A stretch of 64,000 bases of DNA from Nectonema munidae (GCA_030549495.1 JAUIRK010000087.1:124001-188000); one strand, 5' to 3'; positions 49,001-62,180 are shown, counted from the stretch's first letter. Numbers and translations are program-made. Notes: generated by a model from the letters alone, not told the origin.

Positions 49001-49785
49001 TATTTGGCGAGACACAACGATCAACTTTGCTTCCTCCTAACAAAACAAAAGTGATGCAAGAGATTGATGATTTGCTTTTATTTTGAATTGGATGCGCTCC
49101 TGCTGCCGCTGCCTCTCTCTGCCGTTTGGCTCACTCACTTCAAGTGTGACGTCAATTGAAATTTTAGCATTCAACAAATATTTGAACAATTTTATTATTA
49201 AATTTATCCAATATATAACGGATGTTGTGATCCCGCGCGCAATGCTGGGTCCAGGATCTACTTGGACTTTCCATTACCACTAAAAACCTAAGAACGTGCA
49301 TGAATTTGTTGATGTTTATTATTTTACAAGAATATATGTTTCAAATGTGTCAATGCAGCTAAAGGGGTCAATAATATTCTAACACGAACGCTCCCAAAAT
49401 CGGAGACAGGTTAGAATCGGATCGCCAGAGCACTTACTAAAAAAGGGGCACCACCTTATGTAGCTTGGACCTAAATAAAAGGGTAGGATTATAAAAGAGA
49501 TAAACCTACAAATTATTAGTAGGCATGCAATACTTTATTGATCATGTTATTACGGTTAATATAGGTATAGACAATTTAGGGCATGCTAGGTTAGGAACAA
49601 ACTACGCCTAGAATATGACAACGCCCCATATATACATGATAGGTGTATATATGTTATCCCTAGGATATATATTTTACAATAGGAATATATAATCGGTCTT
49701 ACAAGCAGACTCACTATGCCTAACCTAGCTATACCTATCTTAGCTTATACCTTGTGCCAATCCTACTTAAGTTAACTTTTAATTT
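46026..49785. other. Upstream of the GPCR: no gene recognised
   Basis: Probably includes the receptor promoter, but no clear TATA box was identified. A G-rich run at 47385-47405 is followed by CAGTGGCGGTTTTAAGG (47415), which looks like a lone hAT-type end. Open frames at 46693-47004 and 48652-48837 are not recognised. Confidence 0.45.
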
Positions 49786-49789
49786 TATC

Positions 49790-50330
49790 GCAAAACGCAG
49801 AATTCCCTATTGCTCGGGCTATTGTATATGGGTTGTCAGCTAGGATAACTTTTCTCTTTTTTTTGCCATATACCCCCAAGAACTCGTCGTCTATTTTGTT
49901 CATCCAAGTTGAGGGTAGACATCCCAAAATGGAGATACCATAAGTCAATTTATGGCATTGTTAGCATTTTAATGACCTTGCCTATCGTCCTGGAATTGAC
50001 CCCAAGGTCTTTAAGACATCCAAATAGTTCTAGATATTTTTTTACCTTTCTTAATCTTTTTGTGAGCTTCACGATAAAAACTAAATCCACCATTCCAATT
50101 AATTCCTATAGATATTTAAAGTGGCGAACTCGGGGAATATTCCCTAAAGTTGGCGGGTTATTTTTGAGTTAATTAGTGCCAAAGATGATGAACTTGCATT
50201 TAAAGTAATTCACTTTGGTTCCATCCACTGAAATACCTCCCTAATATGGTATTTATGTCTGTAAGGTGTTTGCAAATACGAAGGACACGCTTAGCGGCGT
50301 AATATACACATATGTTGTTTGCGAAAGAGC
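49790..50330 (-). mobile_element. LINE reverse-transcriptase relic, C-terminal half
   Basis: Minus-strand translation gives GGISVDGTKVNYFKCKFIIF, then LGNIPRVRHFKYL, then LRKVKKYLELFGCLKDLGV and NRRRVLGGIWQKK. These fall in the order of the segment after the catalytic site of Jockey/CR1-type LINEs. Few stops interrupt it, so it is a somewhat younger fragment than the others, but truncated at both ends. Confidence 0.65.
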
Positions 50331-51175
50331 ATAGATGATACACTTAAATATAGTCGTTATTCACTTTTCATACGTTTAAATATTTTTGTTTAAATTTATT
50401 TTTGTTTTTTAATATTTAACAAATTTTTCACAAGTTAGTGGGTGTTTCATTCACCGAAAGGAAGTATGAAAGAATGATTTCGTGAAAAATTAGCAATATC
50501 CTAGTAATTAAAAAACTCTAATTTGCTAAAACTTTCTCCACTAAATCTCTATATTCAACTAGTGCAGGGATAGTGCAACATTACAAGAATCTATATATAC
50601 AAGTGTGGATAAAATTCTATCTACAATAAGAATTGAAAGAAATAAAATATAAAAATTTTTAGAAGTAGATATAGTAAAGTAAGTAAGCTAAAGTAAGTTT
50701 ATTATATATATATATAAAGTTTGAGAAATAAAGTTACAGAGGTAAAAGAAAAAAATTGGTGCACAAATTATAAAGTTACTCTTGAGTTCCTGATCCCACA
50801 AGAAGATGGTCTTCATGAGGTGGGCATCGAGAAATCTGGAGCCTTGGAGGAAAGTTGAAGGTATTCATGAGAAAGAAGAGAAGATTAAGAAAGGATACGT
50901 AAACGAAAAGACAACAAATAAAAAAAAGACGTTAACATGTATTTTACCAAAAGAAAAATGAGTAAAGAGAAAAAAAGAATAGAAGATAATGGAGTCAACT
51001 ACAAGTGACTGAAGATATAAAATACATTTGGTCAAAATTGTGAGAATAAATAATACATGAAGTTCACATTTCTTGCTGCAAATATTCTCTTTGGTTGTTC
51101 ATCCACATGCGAACACTTTTTTCATGAATGAAGAAGAAAAAGTCGCTGAACATGAACTATTACTTAATTTTTATC
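50331..51175. other. Intergenic, nothing recognised
   Basis: AT-rich, with an (AT)n run near 50700-50720. Confidence 0.5.
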
Positions 51176-51179
51176 AACT

Positions 51180-51249
51180 AAAATATGGGCCGTGATAGAT
51201 TTAAATTCAAAAATCACGCCCTTAAAACACTCTCAGCTTGACACCCCTG
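51180..51249 (-). mobile_element. Isolated hAT-type terminus
   Basis: Read inward on the minus strand this starts CAGGGGTGTCAAGCTGAG, the widespread CAGGGGTGTCAAACT hAT terminus. The next 8 bases outside are TCCTAGAG; no matching partner was found upstream. Confidence 0.5.
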
Positions 51250-53470
51250 TCCTAGAGAGATTGTGGCCTTTTGGCGATGTTTCGAAGGGGGAGGGGGCTA
51301 ATTTGAAGAACATATATGTAATAATATAATTTTTTTAAGAAATTTCGTCATTTGCGCCTGAAGCAATCTGAGTTATTCTAGTCATCAATACTCAATTGTC
51401 ATTTTATGATCATGAAAGTTTTCACATTATCCCCTTACCATTCACCACAACCATCAACGTAATCAATAATCAATAAAGATTACATCATCATCACCATAAT
51501 CTTCCACGTCATCAATTATAGGGACCAGAATGAATCTATCACTAAATACACTAACATCATTAGGAAAAATGCTTTTACAAGTAACTGATGAGGAAACTTT
51601 GATATTCTAGTGTAAAAGTTTTTAAAATAATAAAAATTGAGATAATAAAAATATTGACAACAATTTTTAAAATTTAATTAAAGATAGGAAACAAAAATTT
51701 CCTGTCAAAATTGAAATCTTAAAAGCACATACCCATATCTCAGGAGAATGTAATTGTGTTATATAGTCAGCTGCACAAAATTTAAAATGATTCAACTCTA
51801 ATAAGAAAACAACAAGTTTATGGATTCATTTATTTCGTATAAAAGGAAAATATAATGAAAATATTTAATTTTGATGTTGAAATCAATGAACAACCAATAA
51901 TTTTCGGAAAAAATTTGTAATCAATAATTTTAACTCAATTAGTTCAGATGATTATTATATATTGTGTTTCGTAATAAGCCGAAAGAAATGGTAAAATGTT
52001 ATACCAAACTTAACTTTGTTTACTACGAATAATTCTATCAAGTGTACGCATTGACCGTGTTTGCATCGTCATCAGCAAGAGATGGGATTAGATCGACAAT
52101 CTTTGGGTGTTGGGATTCATGCTTGTTGATTAGAAAAAAAACAATATTATTTGCTTTATATGAAAGATCATACCGAAAATTATTCAGAGGAATTCGGTGG
52201 TGTAAATATCTAAGCCTTTACTTATAATGATTAAGGTAAATTATGGAGTAAACACGAACTTACATTATGCTTTAGGAAATGAAGCTTATCTTCACCTGCC
52301 TAAACTTCTTTTACACGCAAATGCTGGAACAGCTTCATCTGACAAAATCTTATATTGAGTATAGTTAGTATTTTGAACTTAATACATAAAGTGCCGAGAT
52401 AATAATTCAAAAAACATGCGCTTCATTCTATAAATTTTTATTCTAAATTTATTTAAAATTTTTTGCAACAAGTAAGTAAAAAATAAGCTGCTGAAAAGAA
52501 AGAACAAGCAACGTTTAATATAAAATATTGAATTCATAAAAAAGAAATGTTTTACTACGACATGAGTAGGTTTGGCAGTTGCTTCGCTGAGATAACACAG
52601 ACCCAGCCACAAACCTTTCTTGTTCTTAAAGTTGAAAACGTCTGTTTTTGTATAAACCTAACTTGAGTGAATTCCCCTTTTCGGTGTTTTTTTTCAAAAA
52701 AAAAAAAAAGACACACTTCAGACTTGGAACATATAGTTGCATGCTGGAAGGAAAGTGACATAACGAGAAATGAGAAGAATCTCCCATACTTGGCTCAAAT
52801 TACTGGACAGGAATTTTGATAAAATGAATGCGTTTCAATTGGTAGAAAGATGGTGAAAAACTAAAAATATGCTGATGTTATAGTTGTCGTCTCTTCAAGG
52901 CGATTGGTCTCATTCAAATTCTTTTAAAATCTACTCTTTCAAGAGTAGGATTGGTCCAATCACAATATTAAAATTTTGGGTGAAAAAGCCTCATTTACAT
53001 CTTAAAAATTAATTTTAATTTATATTTTGAAATAGATTTTCATTAAAATAATCACTTGTTTGTTTGCCCATACAACTTTACCCTCTATACATAATTATTT
53101 TGGCAGAAGACCTAGTCGTGGGAGCCTAAGGTCTCGATTATGACTATTCTTACAATATTGTTCAAATTTTCGGAAAAATTTTCAAACCTATTCAAAATGA
53201 CAAACTTTATAAAATTGCTAAAATACCCCAGAATTGCAGGACACATTGATATATTTAGGTAATGTTAAAAAATTCCTACTTCACTAACTAATTCCTTTTT
53301 TCAATCTTTAAAATATAAATTTAAAAAATTGGGGACAATATTTTTTTAAAACATTTTAAAACTTTCTAATGTAAAGTTGAATTGATATGAGAAGCACGTA
53401 CTCAGAAGAAAGAATTCTAAACCTTAATTAAAATCGTGATGTGTTGTTCGATTAAATGTGAATGCTTGAA
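51250..53470. other. Intergenic, nothing recognised
   Basis: AT-rich; A14 run near 52696. No gene or repeat ends assigned. Confidence 0.5.
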
Positions 53471-53633
53471 TAAGGTTGACACACTAAGCCTATCTTCGAT
53501 ACCACAAAGTGTTGGGTTTGAATCCAGCATCAAGCCTCTTTTCTCATTGTTTTATTTATTTTAAAAATAAATAAATTAACTTTGATATGAGCAGCGCAAT
53601 TGTGCCTTCTAGATAAAAACACACAGTGTACCT
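53471..53633 (+). mobile_element. tRNA-derived SINE with internal insertion
   Basis: A head TAAGGTTGACACACTAAGCC, box B GTTGGGTTTGAATCCAGC, ATCAAGCCTCTTTTCTCATT, an AT-rich insert of about 35 bp, then GCGCAATTGTGCCTTCTAG and GTGTACC. Same family as 26850-26985. Confidence 0.75.
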
Positions 53634-55410
53634 TTTTACAGATGATTATTGATTATACCTTGACTTATCAATACATTTTCAGTGACCTTGAAAATGAATG
53701 GTTGTAAGTTATTATTTATAAATAGAATCGAAAGTAAGATATATATTATACCCCCTGCCTAAATAAGAAAATTATTAATAGAACTTTTAATCTGCTATTC
53801 CGAGTCTTTGAAAATTTGATGAGCCCTGACAAGAGTCATATTCATCAAAAACAGGAATAATAAAAGATTGTATGAAATAGCAAGGATTTGAATGATAATT
53901 TTATGTTCGATTGATTCATTATCTACTTTGGCAGAAGTTGAAAAGAAACGTGATAAATATTTGCTTTAATGAAAAAAAGCATGAATGCCTGTGCTAATTA
54001 CGACTAAATTACTGATCAAAAGCGATGATATTCAAAAATACTTTTTACTCATCGATTTATGCAATTATTTATTTGAAGAATTCCACTGGGGAAATTTGCC
54101 ATGTTTTTTACGCGTCCACCCATATTGGCCAATGAAGCAAAAAACATGATTTTAGATAATGTCATTAATTCAAATTATATTAACATATACTGTCTCCATA
54201 TCAACTATATATTATGAGTTTGTGGCCTTTTTTTTAAATAAAATTATTCTTATCTATAAAATCAAATTTTCTTCTATTATATTGTCATAGTCATAACAAA
54301 AATAAATATGAAATTACCAAATAACAAAATGATATTCTCAAGCACCTACTCAAACCAATGCACACATAGTGTTTAGCTATTTTCCAAATAAATACACTTT
54401 TTGATCCACCACAAATGTTTGGTCCATTTGCTACCTGTTCCTTTCTATCGAACACAATATACCGATTCAGACTACTTTTTCTTTTCTTTAGTTGTTGGTT
54501 ATGCATCTAAGGGAAGATTAATCTTCCAAAACGGGAGGATAAGGATTGCTAGATTGGCAATCTAACTCAGGAGCACAGAATCAAGACCGAACCTCAAAAC
54601 CATCTGACGAACGCTATCATATTTTATATTTAACTTTAATTAAAAATATAGATAATAAGTGAGATGACACAAAAGTATCTATATATTTACAAACACGTAA
54701 AATGAGTTACGATTGGAGGGTAATTTTTCTAAAAAACTGAACTAAACCTGTTTGGGCTATCAGGGTACCCAGACAACTTGTACTTAGGCAAGGCACAATA
54801 TATTGTTGTTTTATTGGCATTTAAGAAGGCGTATTTACAGCAAATATTTTTATCATTAATACTGTAATGCGGGTAAATGCAACTTAATACCGGAGTCTAT
54901 CATAAAGAACCATCATTGATCAACTATGCGAGGGGTTCTTAACAGACATGCTAATATTGGGTGTTGTTTTTGTTCACAAAAAAGCTTGCCATGTTAATGC
55001 AGCTTTATGCTTACATAAGTTTGCGCTTTATAAACAATTTCTTTTACATAATGCTGAATTGTGTTATGAAACGATTTAGTTAAAAAGACGTATTAGAATC
55101 AGGTTTATCCGTACTCTCTGTGATGATAGTCTGGACTTTTAAAGGTTATGGGTATATTTATACAAGTTCATAGCATGTTATAACTTATATAAGCTAGCGA
55201 AGCAATTGTATGCTATATATACATAATAAAGATAAAATATTTTTATTTGCTAAAAAGCATAATAGCAAAGGGTATCATTAACAAGTTCTGTAATTCGGTA
55301 ATCAATCATTTTCTTGAGAGAATTTATCGATAAAACTATCGTCGATAATAATTTGTGACCTATACTCGCGGTACAGCAAGTGCCAAGGCTGCTCGCATAT
55401 CATATTACTA
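53634..55410. other. Intergenic, nothing recognised
   Basis: AT-rich. Short palindrome GGAAGATTAATCTTCC near 54511; no gene. Confidence 0.5.
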
Positions 55411-55411
55411 G

Positions 55412-55560
55412 AGATGTATCGGATATCCGCGTCATCTTCCGCTGCTACGAATTATCTATGCGAATTATTTAGAGAATTTACATCCTCTAAACATCTTCAT
55501 CCGCGGATCATTTAAGTTCCTACATCCACAATCACATCCGCATCCGCATAATATTTTATG
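55412..55560. mobile_element. hAT-like element end with CATCCGC repeats
   Basis: TAGAGATGTATCGGATATCC at one end is followed by repeated CATCCGC/ATCCGCGGAT motifs, a form known from the ends of some hAT elements. The other end was not found. Confidence 0.45.
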
Positions 55561-57845
55561 ACATTTTTTTTAAAACTTTTTCTCTATATATACGGCAAAT
55601 TTTTTTTGAATTTTTCAATTTTCACTTTACCCAAAATTTTTATGATAAGGACATCTTTATGATCATCACATTATTTATGAGCTCTAAGAATTCAATCTTA
55701 GGTTAAAAACTGGTATAATCGATATAAAAATTGCATTTTTTACTCATATATTCCTTCTATTAAAATTATTAATATTTTTATTTAAAATAGTAATTTTTTA
55801 TATTTTATTAATATATGACTTTGGAAAACATAAAACATTTAATGTTCAAGGATATAGGGCAGATCGAATTTTAGACACATAATTTCGTGCACAAAGAAAC
55901 GGGTCATATACTTTTTACAAGAAGAGAGAGGAAGATGCCAAAAGATATAGAAATTTTTAGTATAAAACATCAAAAAAACCTTTAAAAATGCCTAAACAGT
56001 ATAAATCTGTAAAATCTCTATTGTTAAGTTAATAGAAAACTATTGAAAGATAAAAATATACCAGAAGAAATGGCAATATACCGAAGTTACCAAAAGTTAG
56101 TAAAAATTTATTAAAAAAGATCAAAATACTTTTAAAAATTCTAGATAAGACAAATCTGTGAAATTTGTATCGAAAATTAAAAAACTTCTGAAAGACAAAA
56201 ACCTACCAAATTTTTTTAAAATCTTTTTTTATCTACGTGTTTCTTCGGTTAAGTTTTTATCTTTCACTGGTTTTTTAAATAATTTTCGAATACAATTTTT
56301 ACAGATTTGTAGTGTTTAAAGATTTTTTAACTAAAAATTTCTATATAGTTTGGTATATCTTCCAGTTTCTTCCAATAAAATTCAGACCCCAAATAAACAC
56401 TTAGATTTTTTTTGGGCTGATATAATTTTTACACTTTTTTATTTCTCTATTTTGTAACTTCGAAAAGTTTCCTTTCCACAATGGAAGAAAACGGTGAAGA
56501 AAAACTTTGATTCATTTCATTTGTAGTATTTAAAAATTCTTCAAAATAGCTTTGAATCATTCAACCAAATTTTTATCGGCTTTATTTGATAAAAAAAACT
56601 TTCATAAACTTTGAAACTTGTATTATGTTTATTACAACTCTAACAAAAGTTTCTTCCGCCTGTATTTTAGCACTTTTAATAAAAAAACAGGTTCATATGC
56701 AATACTATAATTTTCCCAAACACTTTGGATTCTCAGTTAATTAGGAAACATGCAAAATACAAGTCTTTTTTTCGCCCACGTGACAAGGTAACGGGTGCGA
56801 TCAATTTATGCCGTTTTGTATCATTCGGATCCAAAATTTAAACCAATTGTTCTAAGTTTTTTAATGTATTCTCTTTCTCCATTAGAAGTTGGCTGCGAGA
56901 AATATTCTAACGAAAACTCAACTTTGTGTATTGTGTCATTCTCATGATTAAACAAAGTTTAGAGTCCTTGGAGTTTTAAAAAAATAGATTGCAGGTATAT
57001 AACTTTCTCTGTTGGTTATTTCGAATTGAGTGGATATGAGCTGATAAATGTGGGGATCGTTTGTTTTTAATGTCGACTAAAATTGCTTACCTTGCTTTTT
57101 TTCAATGTAATATCACAAATCAGACACATCAACTTCCCATTACTTTCCACCCCTCCTTCGTGAAAGTTTCTATTTTCGTGTTAGTACTTTAATTTTCTGA
57201 CACTTTTTTTTCATAACAATGTCATTAAAAAATATGAATGAGTTTAATTCTAAAATCTAAAATTGAAACAAAAGAATTTTATCTTTATATCTTACCTTAT
57301 AAATAAATCATTTTAAAAGCATGATAAAAAATCTATCCAGTATTTAAATAGGAAAACTGACATACCAGAGCATTCAAGATTTTTTATATCAACACTACTG
57401 AATTATTTATGAGATTCAAAATGGTAAAGTTTACTGCACCTTAAGTACACCTAAGGTTGCTAGTAGTTTATTTACGAACATACTATGTTTTTTAATCATT
57501 TATTTAGCAAAAGTCAAAAACAATGATTAATAAGTCAGATAACTTTTTTACTACTTTGCTGGTAGGTTACACTTTCAAACTAGTAAGCCTTACTACTTAT
57601 TCATCAATCGATTTTTGGACAGGAGCTTTTAGTACTAATTAAGCTAGTATATGGAACTAATTTTTTAACCAATTTAATTTGTCAGTTACACTCAAGCGTT
57701 GTAATTTCATTAATGAAACTTTGGACAAGAGGGCAGAATTTATTTCGAAAGCTTATTCTTTATTCCAACTTGTGTCCAGATATCTTAATGTTACGATAGC
57801 TGAATTTCTTATATAAATCCTAAATAAAATCTATTCTCAAGTATA
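55561..57845. other. Intergenic, nothing recognised
   Basis: Very AT-rich; no gene or repeat ends recognised. Confidence 0.5.
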
Positions 57846-57850
57846 CGTCA

Positions 57851-58159
57851 ATGTTAATTCACAACAAGACCCCTGAAGCATTTGAAAAAGTACACAGATT
57901 TAATAAAAACAATGTAAAAGTTAGAAAAATTAACTATAATGAAAGAGTGCATATATATTATAAAAGTAATAAAAGTATGGGTGTAACCCGGTTCTACAGA
58001 TCTAGGAGAAATGATATGATCACAGTTTTTAAGATTATTACCAATGGCGTAGATGTCAATCCTTCATGGAGCCTTACCTTCATTTTTCCAAAGAAATCAA
58101 AGAATCCACCAGGATATATAAAAAAACACAATCCAGAAAACTATTTTATAAGTTTATAA
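57851..58159 (+). mobile_element. LINE reverse-transcriptase C-terminal fragment
   Basis: A 102-codon open frame contains YNERVHIYYKSNKSMGVTRF and RSRRNDMITVFKIITNGVD. The pattern ERL..L...L..RR.R.DMI.VFKI is the conserved region C-terminal to the RT in Jockey/CR1-type LINEs. It is a short frame without a host-gene context, so I call it a relic. A matching final piece of such an ORF lies at 61888-62031, across the hAT element. Confidence 0.6.
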
Positions 58160-59060
58160 ATTCGCCATCATTGTACACCCTTTTTATACAAAAATTTGGT
58201 ATATTATAGAAAAATATTTTAAAAAAATTCACAATTAATTACTCTAGATCTAAAAACTCTATGTGCTCTAAACCTAGAGTTCTAAAACAAATATATTGAC
58301 ATATTCATTTTAAAGTAAAATGATTTCCGGGCAATTGATTGAAATTTTAGTCGTTGATCTATAAGATTTATAAAGCTCTTTAACAATGAAATCTTTCATC
58401 CTTTTAAACAAGGTTACACTCTTAAACATAATAGCAACTGCCTTCAAATAAAGTGATATATCATATAAAAGTTATTTATTTTATAGTAAAATTTTACACA
58501 GTTCAATACTCACTGAAAAAAATGGTAATCTTATTAATTGAATATTTAAAAAGTAATGAAGTTAATTTTCATTAGATATAAAGATGCCTTTACAATCTAA
58601 AAGAGGCATAAGTAGTAATGAAGCGATTTTATGAACAAAATTTGATATTTTTATTTTTATTAAATAATTATATTTAGATGGCGTTAATACATAACCCTAT
58701 ATATTTTTTTAATATGATAAAAAAACTGAATTTACATTGTGGTATAGATACACTTATAATTAAAATTCAAAAAAATTATATACCATATTTTTCAACTAGA
58801 AAAGTGGATATTTAAAATCCAAATGAAAGAATCTTATCTTTGCTGACGAATGTATAAATCTGAGAAAAGTGCTTTTGGTAGATGCAAATATAATGTTCAG
58901 TTTTGGGTATGCCTTTCATATTTGTTTGCCCTATTTTCATATGAAGCTTCATATATTTGTTCATGTTATATTTAAGATACCAAATCGACATGAGTACATA
59001 TCGATTTGGGTATATAGATGCAGATAAATATTTCACATATAGCAAAAACGATAAATGGAA
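58160..59060. other. Intergenic, nothing recognised
   Basis: Very AT-rich spacer between the LINE fragment and the inverted repeat. Confidence 0.5.
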
Positions 59061-59542
59061 ATATTTTCAACAAATGAAGGGTGAAATAGAATTTGCATGT
59101 CATTTGAAGAGCATGATATGTTTTAGAGGCATATTATGTCTGTGTAGTGAAGTCACTTCATCTTTCTCAATCCTTCTTTTGTTGCATCGTATGTCAATCC
59201 TAGTGAAATTGACGTTGAATATGTTTATATTCAATGATCATTTATATTCAAGCCCCAGTTGAAATCAGGTTTGCCCCAACATCCCATGTATTTAAAGTCT
59301 AGCAACGGTGGTGCTAATACGTATTTTGTTTGTCTTACATTATACTAAAATTCAAAAAATTGGAAGATATGCTATGCTTCGGCTGATTGAATTATATCAT
59401 TGGAATAAACCCGTAGGATGCAGCAAACGAAGGATTGGGAAAGATGACGTGATTTCACTACACCCACATATGCTCATAAAGAATATCCATGCTCTTCAAA
59501 TGTAATTCAAATTCTATTTCACACTTCATTTGTTGAAAAGAT
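59061..59542. repeat. Inverted repeat, 55-bp arms
   Basis: 59061-59115 is matched in reverse complement by 59488-59542 with a handful of differences; the loop is about 372 bp. Both arms, read outward in opposite strands, encode the same peptide pattern FQQMK.EIEF..HLKSM. No transposase is attached, and the position just upstream of the hAT coding region suggests the ends of a small element or an inverted duplication. Confidence 0.7.
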
Positions 59543-59599
59543 TTCAAACGTTCACATTCATACACTGGTTCAGCCGACGAAGTGTTCATATTCTTTTCT

Positions 59600-61464
59600 G
59601 ATTTCAATATGTACGACGTACATACGATAAAGCTTTTGCTGTGGGATTCACGGGTATTGTTCATTCTGTGGTTAAGTCGCAATGCGATGTGCTAAGGTTT
59701 TGAGTCATAAGAGTATGAAACCAAAGAACCTGAAGAGGCATTTTGAACTTCTTCACAGTCAACTTATGAACAAAAGCTTGAGCTATTTTAAGCAACAAGA
59801 AGTTTCTTTGAAAGCCAGTCCTATTGCTCGTCGCAACAAGACAGCGTTGAAAGCGTCATATAAAATTGCCTTAAAATTTGAACAGACAAAAAAGCTCATA
59901 CTATTGGAGAAGAAATGATTAAGCCTTGCATTTTAGAAGCTATCACGATAATTCTTGAAGAACAGCAAACAAAAGAGTTAAAAGCAATTTCCCTATCGAA
60001 TGATACAATTAAAAGTCGTATTTTGGACATCAATGAAAATATTTTACTGCACGTTGTGAGTGCTGTAAAGTGTAGCCCCATTAATTCATTGCAACTAGAT
60101 GAATCTACAGATGTTGCATCGTTACCTTGACAAATAAATTTTCAAAGAGGAGTACTTCTTCTCTTAGCACCTGTGTACAACAATCGTGCCGAAGATATTT
60201 TCAAAATTCTAGAAAGCTTTATTCTCAAACATGAATTGAGTTTGGAAAACCTTGTTGGCTTTTGTGCAGATAGGCCTCCTTCTATGATTGGTTGCAAATC
60301 CTGATTTAAAGCATTTCTAAAGAATGTTGCTCATCATGTCTCATCCACTTATTGCATTATTCATCGTTATGCTTTGGCAATGAAAACTCTTCCATTTGAA
60401 CTTCAACAAGTGCTCACGGTCGTTGTTAAGATTGTAAACAATATCCTATAGAGCACTACTACTGGAAGTGTTTCTAAAATGCTTTTTGAACAAATGGGAA
60501 CGATGGGATACTGGTGGTAAAGTTTTGAAGAGAGATTACAACTTCGAGAACAAATAACAATAAGGCTCAAGAAAGGTTCAAAAAAATTTTTTTATGAAAA
60601 GACGATCTTTTTGTAACTAAGTATGTTTACCTGGCTGACTTCTTCTCTGAGATAAATTCTCTCAATAAATTTTCTTCAGGGAAATTTTGAAATGATGCAC
60701 ATAGTTCTTGACAGAGTGGCTGCGTTGAAGTTTAAGTTAAAATTTTATCAAAAACGGGTGAAGGATAATGATACTATGTTTTTTCCTCAGATGCAACTAT
60801 TTTAAATTCTTCAGAATGCAGTTTTCCTAGTGAAATTTCATCTGATCTTGTAGCAGTGAATGAAGCAATTGAAAGCTACTTTTCAGGATTAAATGACCGT
60901 TGTACTGACGTGTGGATTTAAAGGCCAATTTCATTGAGCTGGAATACCATCATTAACACTGATGTTGCTGCTAAGGTAGAATTTCTTCAAATTCGTGGAG
61001 ATACTCAATTAAAAGTTGATTAAACTAAACAAGATCTTCCAATATTTTGGGTAAAATTAAAAAGTGAATATCCTATTCTTTCCATGCGTGCACTGACTTT
61101 ACTCAATTAAAATTTGATTTCACTAAACAAGATCTTCCAATATTTTGGGTAAAATTAAAAAGTGAATATCCTATTCTTTCCATGCGTGCACTGACTTTGT
61201 TAAGAGTCTCTTCTGCAAATCTGGATTCTCTGCAATGATGGATTTAAAAACAACTGCACGTAATATAATTGTAATAGATGCAGACATGAGGTGTGTCACT
61301 CAAGCATTGCTCCTCCATTTGATAAACTTTTAGCTGGAAAACTAATTGAATTTTTCTTCAATTTATGCTAGGTGAAACCAATAGAAATAGCTATAAGGTC
61401 ATGGTTATTTATTTGAAAGACTTGAGGGGTAATACGATTTAAAAAAAAGGGTTAAGAATCGCTG
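59600..61464 (+). mobile_element. hAT transposon relic, ZBED5/ZMYM6-like
   Basis: Near 59600 comes TYDKAFAVGFT, then a BED-finger-like piece (AKVLSHKSMKPKNLKRHFEL, 59685). Blocks follow in hAT order: ENLVGFCADRPPSMIGCKS (60247; the first catalytic Asp block), AHHVSSTYCIIHRYALAMK (60330), and CKSGFSAMMDLKTT (61213) from the C-terminal dimerisation region. The right end at 61464 reads inward CAGCGATTCTTAACCC, followed outside by CCTTAGGG. The left terminus was not located, so the start is approximate. Multiple stops and frameshifts and a 98-bp tandem duplication (61003-61198) show that it is dead. Confidence 0.78.
61003..61198. repeat. 98-bp tandem duplication inside the hAT relic
   Basis: Copies at 61003-61100 and 61101-61198 begin ACTCAATTAAAA and end TGCACTGACTTT. 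They differ at only a few positions near the start. The duplication postdates loss of coding function. Confidence 0.9.
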
Positions 61465-61887
61465 CCTTAGGGCCTCCTTCTTGACTTATTAACTATTTAT
61501 GAAAGGCTAAGTATTAAAAAACATTCTATTTTCATTTTGAATCACTAATCTAAAATTTTTATATTTTCATTTTTAATCAGTAGTAAACCTAATCATTATT
61601 AAAATTAACAATATTTAAAATTAAAATAAAAAACTTATAAATTCAAGCTTTTATTAAAATAACAGATGCCAGACATTTTGCATTTACGAGATTTCATACG
61701 CTAGACATTTAGTAACTTGTTTTCAACGCTTCATATTCAGTCTTTTTTATTTTCGCGTATGAAGTGACCAATTTAGGTATGAAATGGGTTGGGTAAGAAA
61801 TTTTTTGGTCACAAAATCTCTTAAACTCAAAATAGTTGAGATATCTTACCTGATTATTCTAAAAGAAGACAGATTTCATTCCTGAAA

Positions 61888-62031
61888 ATTTCAGAAGTTT
61901 GACTGCATATAGGCTACCTAACAAATTTTTGTCTCAAAGAATGATCACTGATTGGAATACCTTGTCTCATTTTGTTGTTCATTCTCATTCTTTGAATACC
62001 TCCAAAAATCGATCATTTTTGGAAAGATAAA
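61888..62031 (+). mobile_element. LINE ORF2 C-terminal tail
   Basis: Plus-strand frame: NFRSLTAYRLPNKFLSQRMI, then TDWNTLSHFVVHSHSLNTSK and a stop. The F..R.I..WN.L...VV...SLN.FK pattern is the usual C-terminus of Jockey/CR1-type LINE proteins. Confidence 0.7.
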
Positions 62032-62128
62032 GTTTTGGTTCATGTTTGATACTTGATACCCGATTTCCTCTTTATATAATTTTTTGAATCTTTAATTATG
62101 CATTTGATATATGATGCGATAATTTATA

Positions 62129-62180
62129 GTAGGAGTCACCAAACTACGCCTGCGGGCTAGATCCGTCCCTCTAAGTATTT
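62129..62180 (+). mobile_element. hAT-like terminus (GGAGTCACCAAACTACGCC)
   Basis: TAGGAGTCACCAAACTACGC followed by CTGCGGGCTAGATCCG matches the CAGGGGTC.CCAAACTACGGCCCGCGGGCC type of hAT end. The element body and the other end are not evident. Confidence 0.5.

Noticed and set aside
60120-61260. A living host ZBED/ZMYM gene instead of a transposon relic
   Set aside because: Frames are broken many times, a 98-bp tandem duplication interrupts it, and a hAT-type terminus ends the segment.
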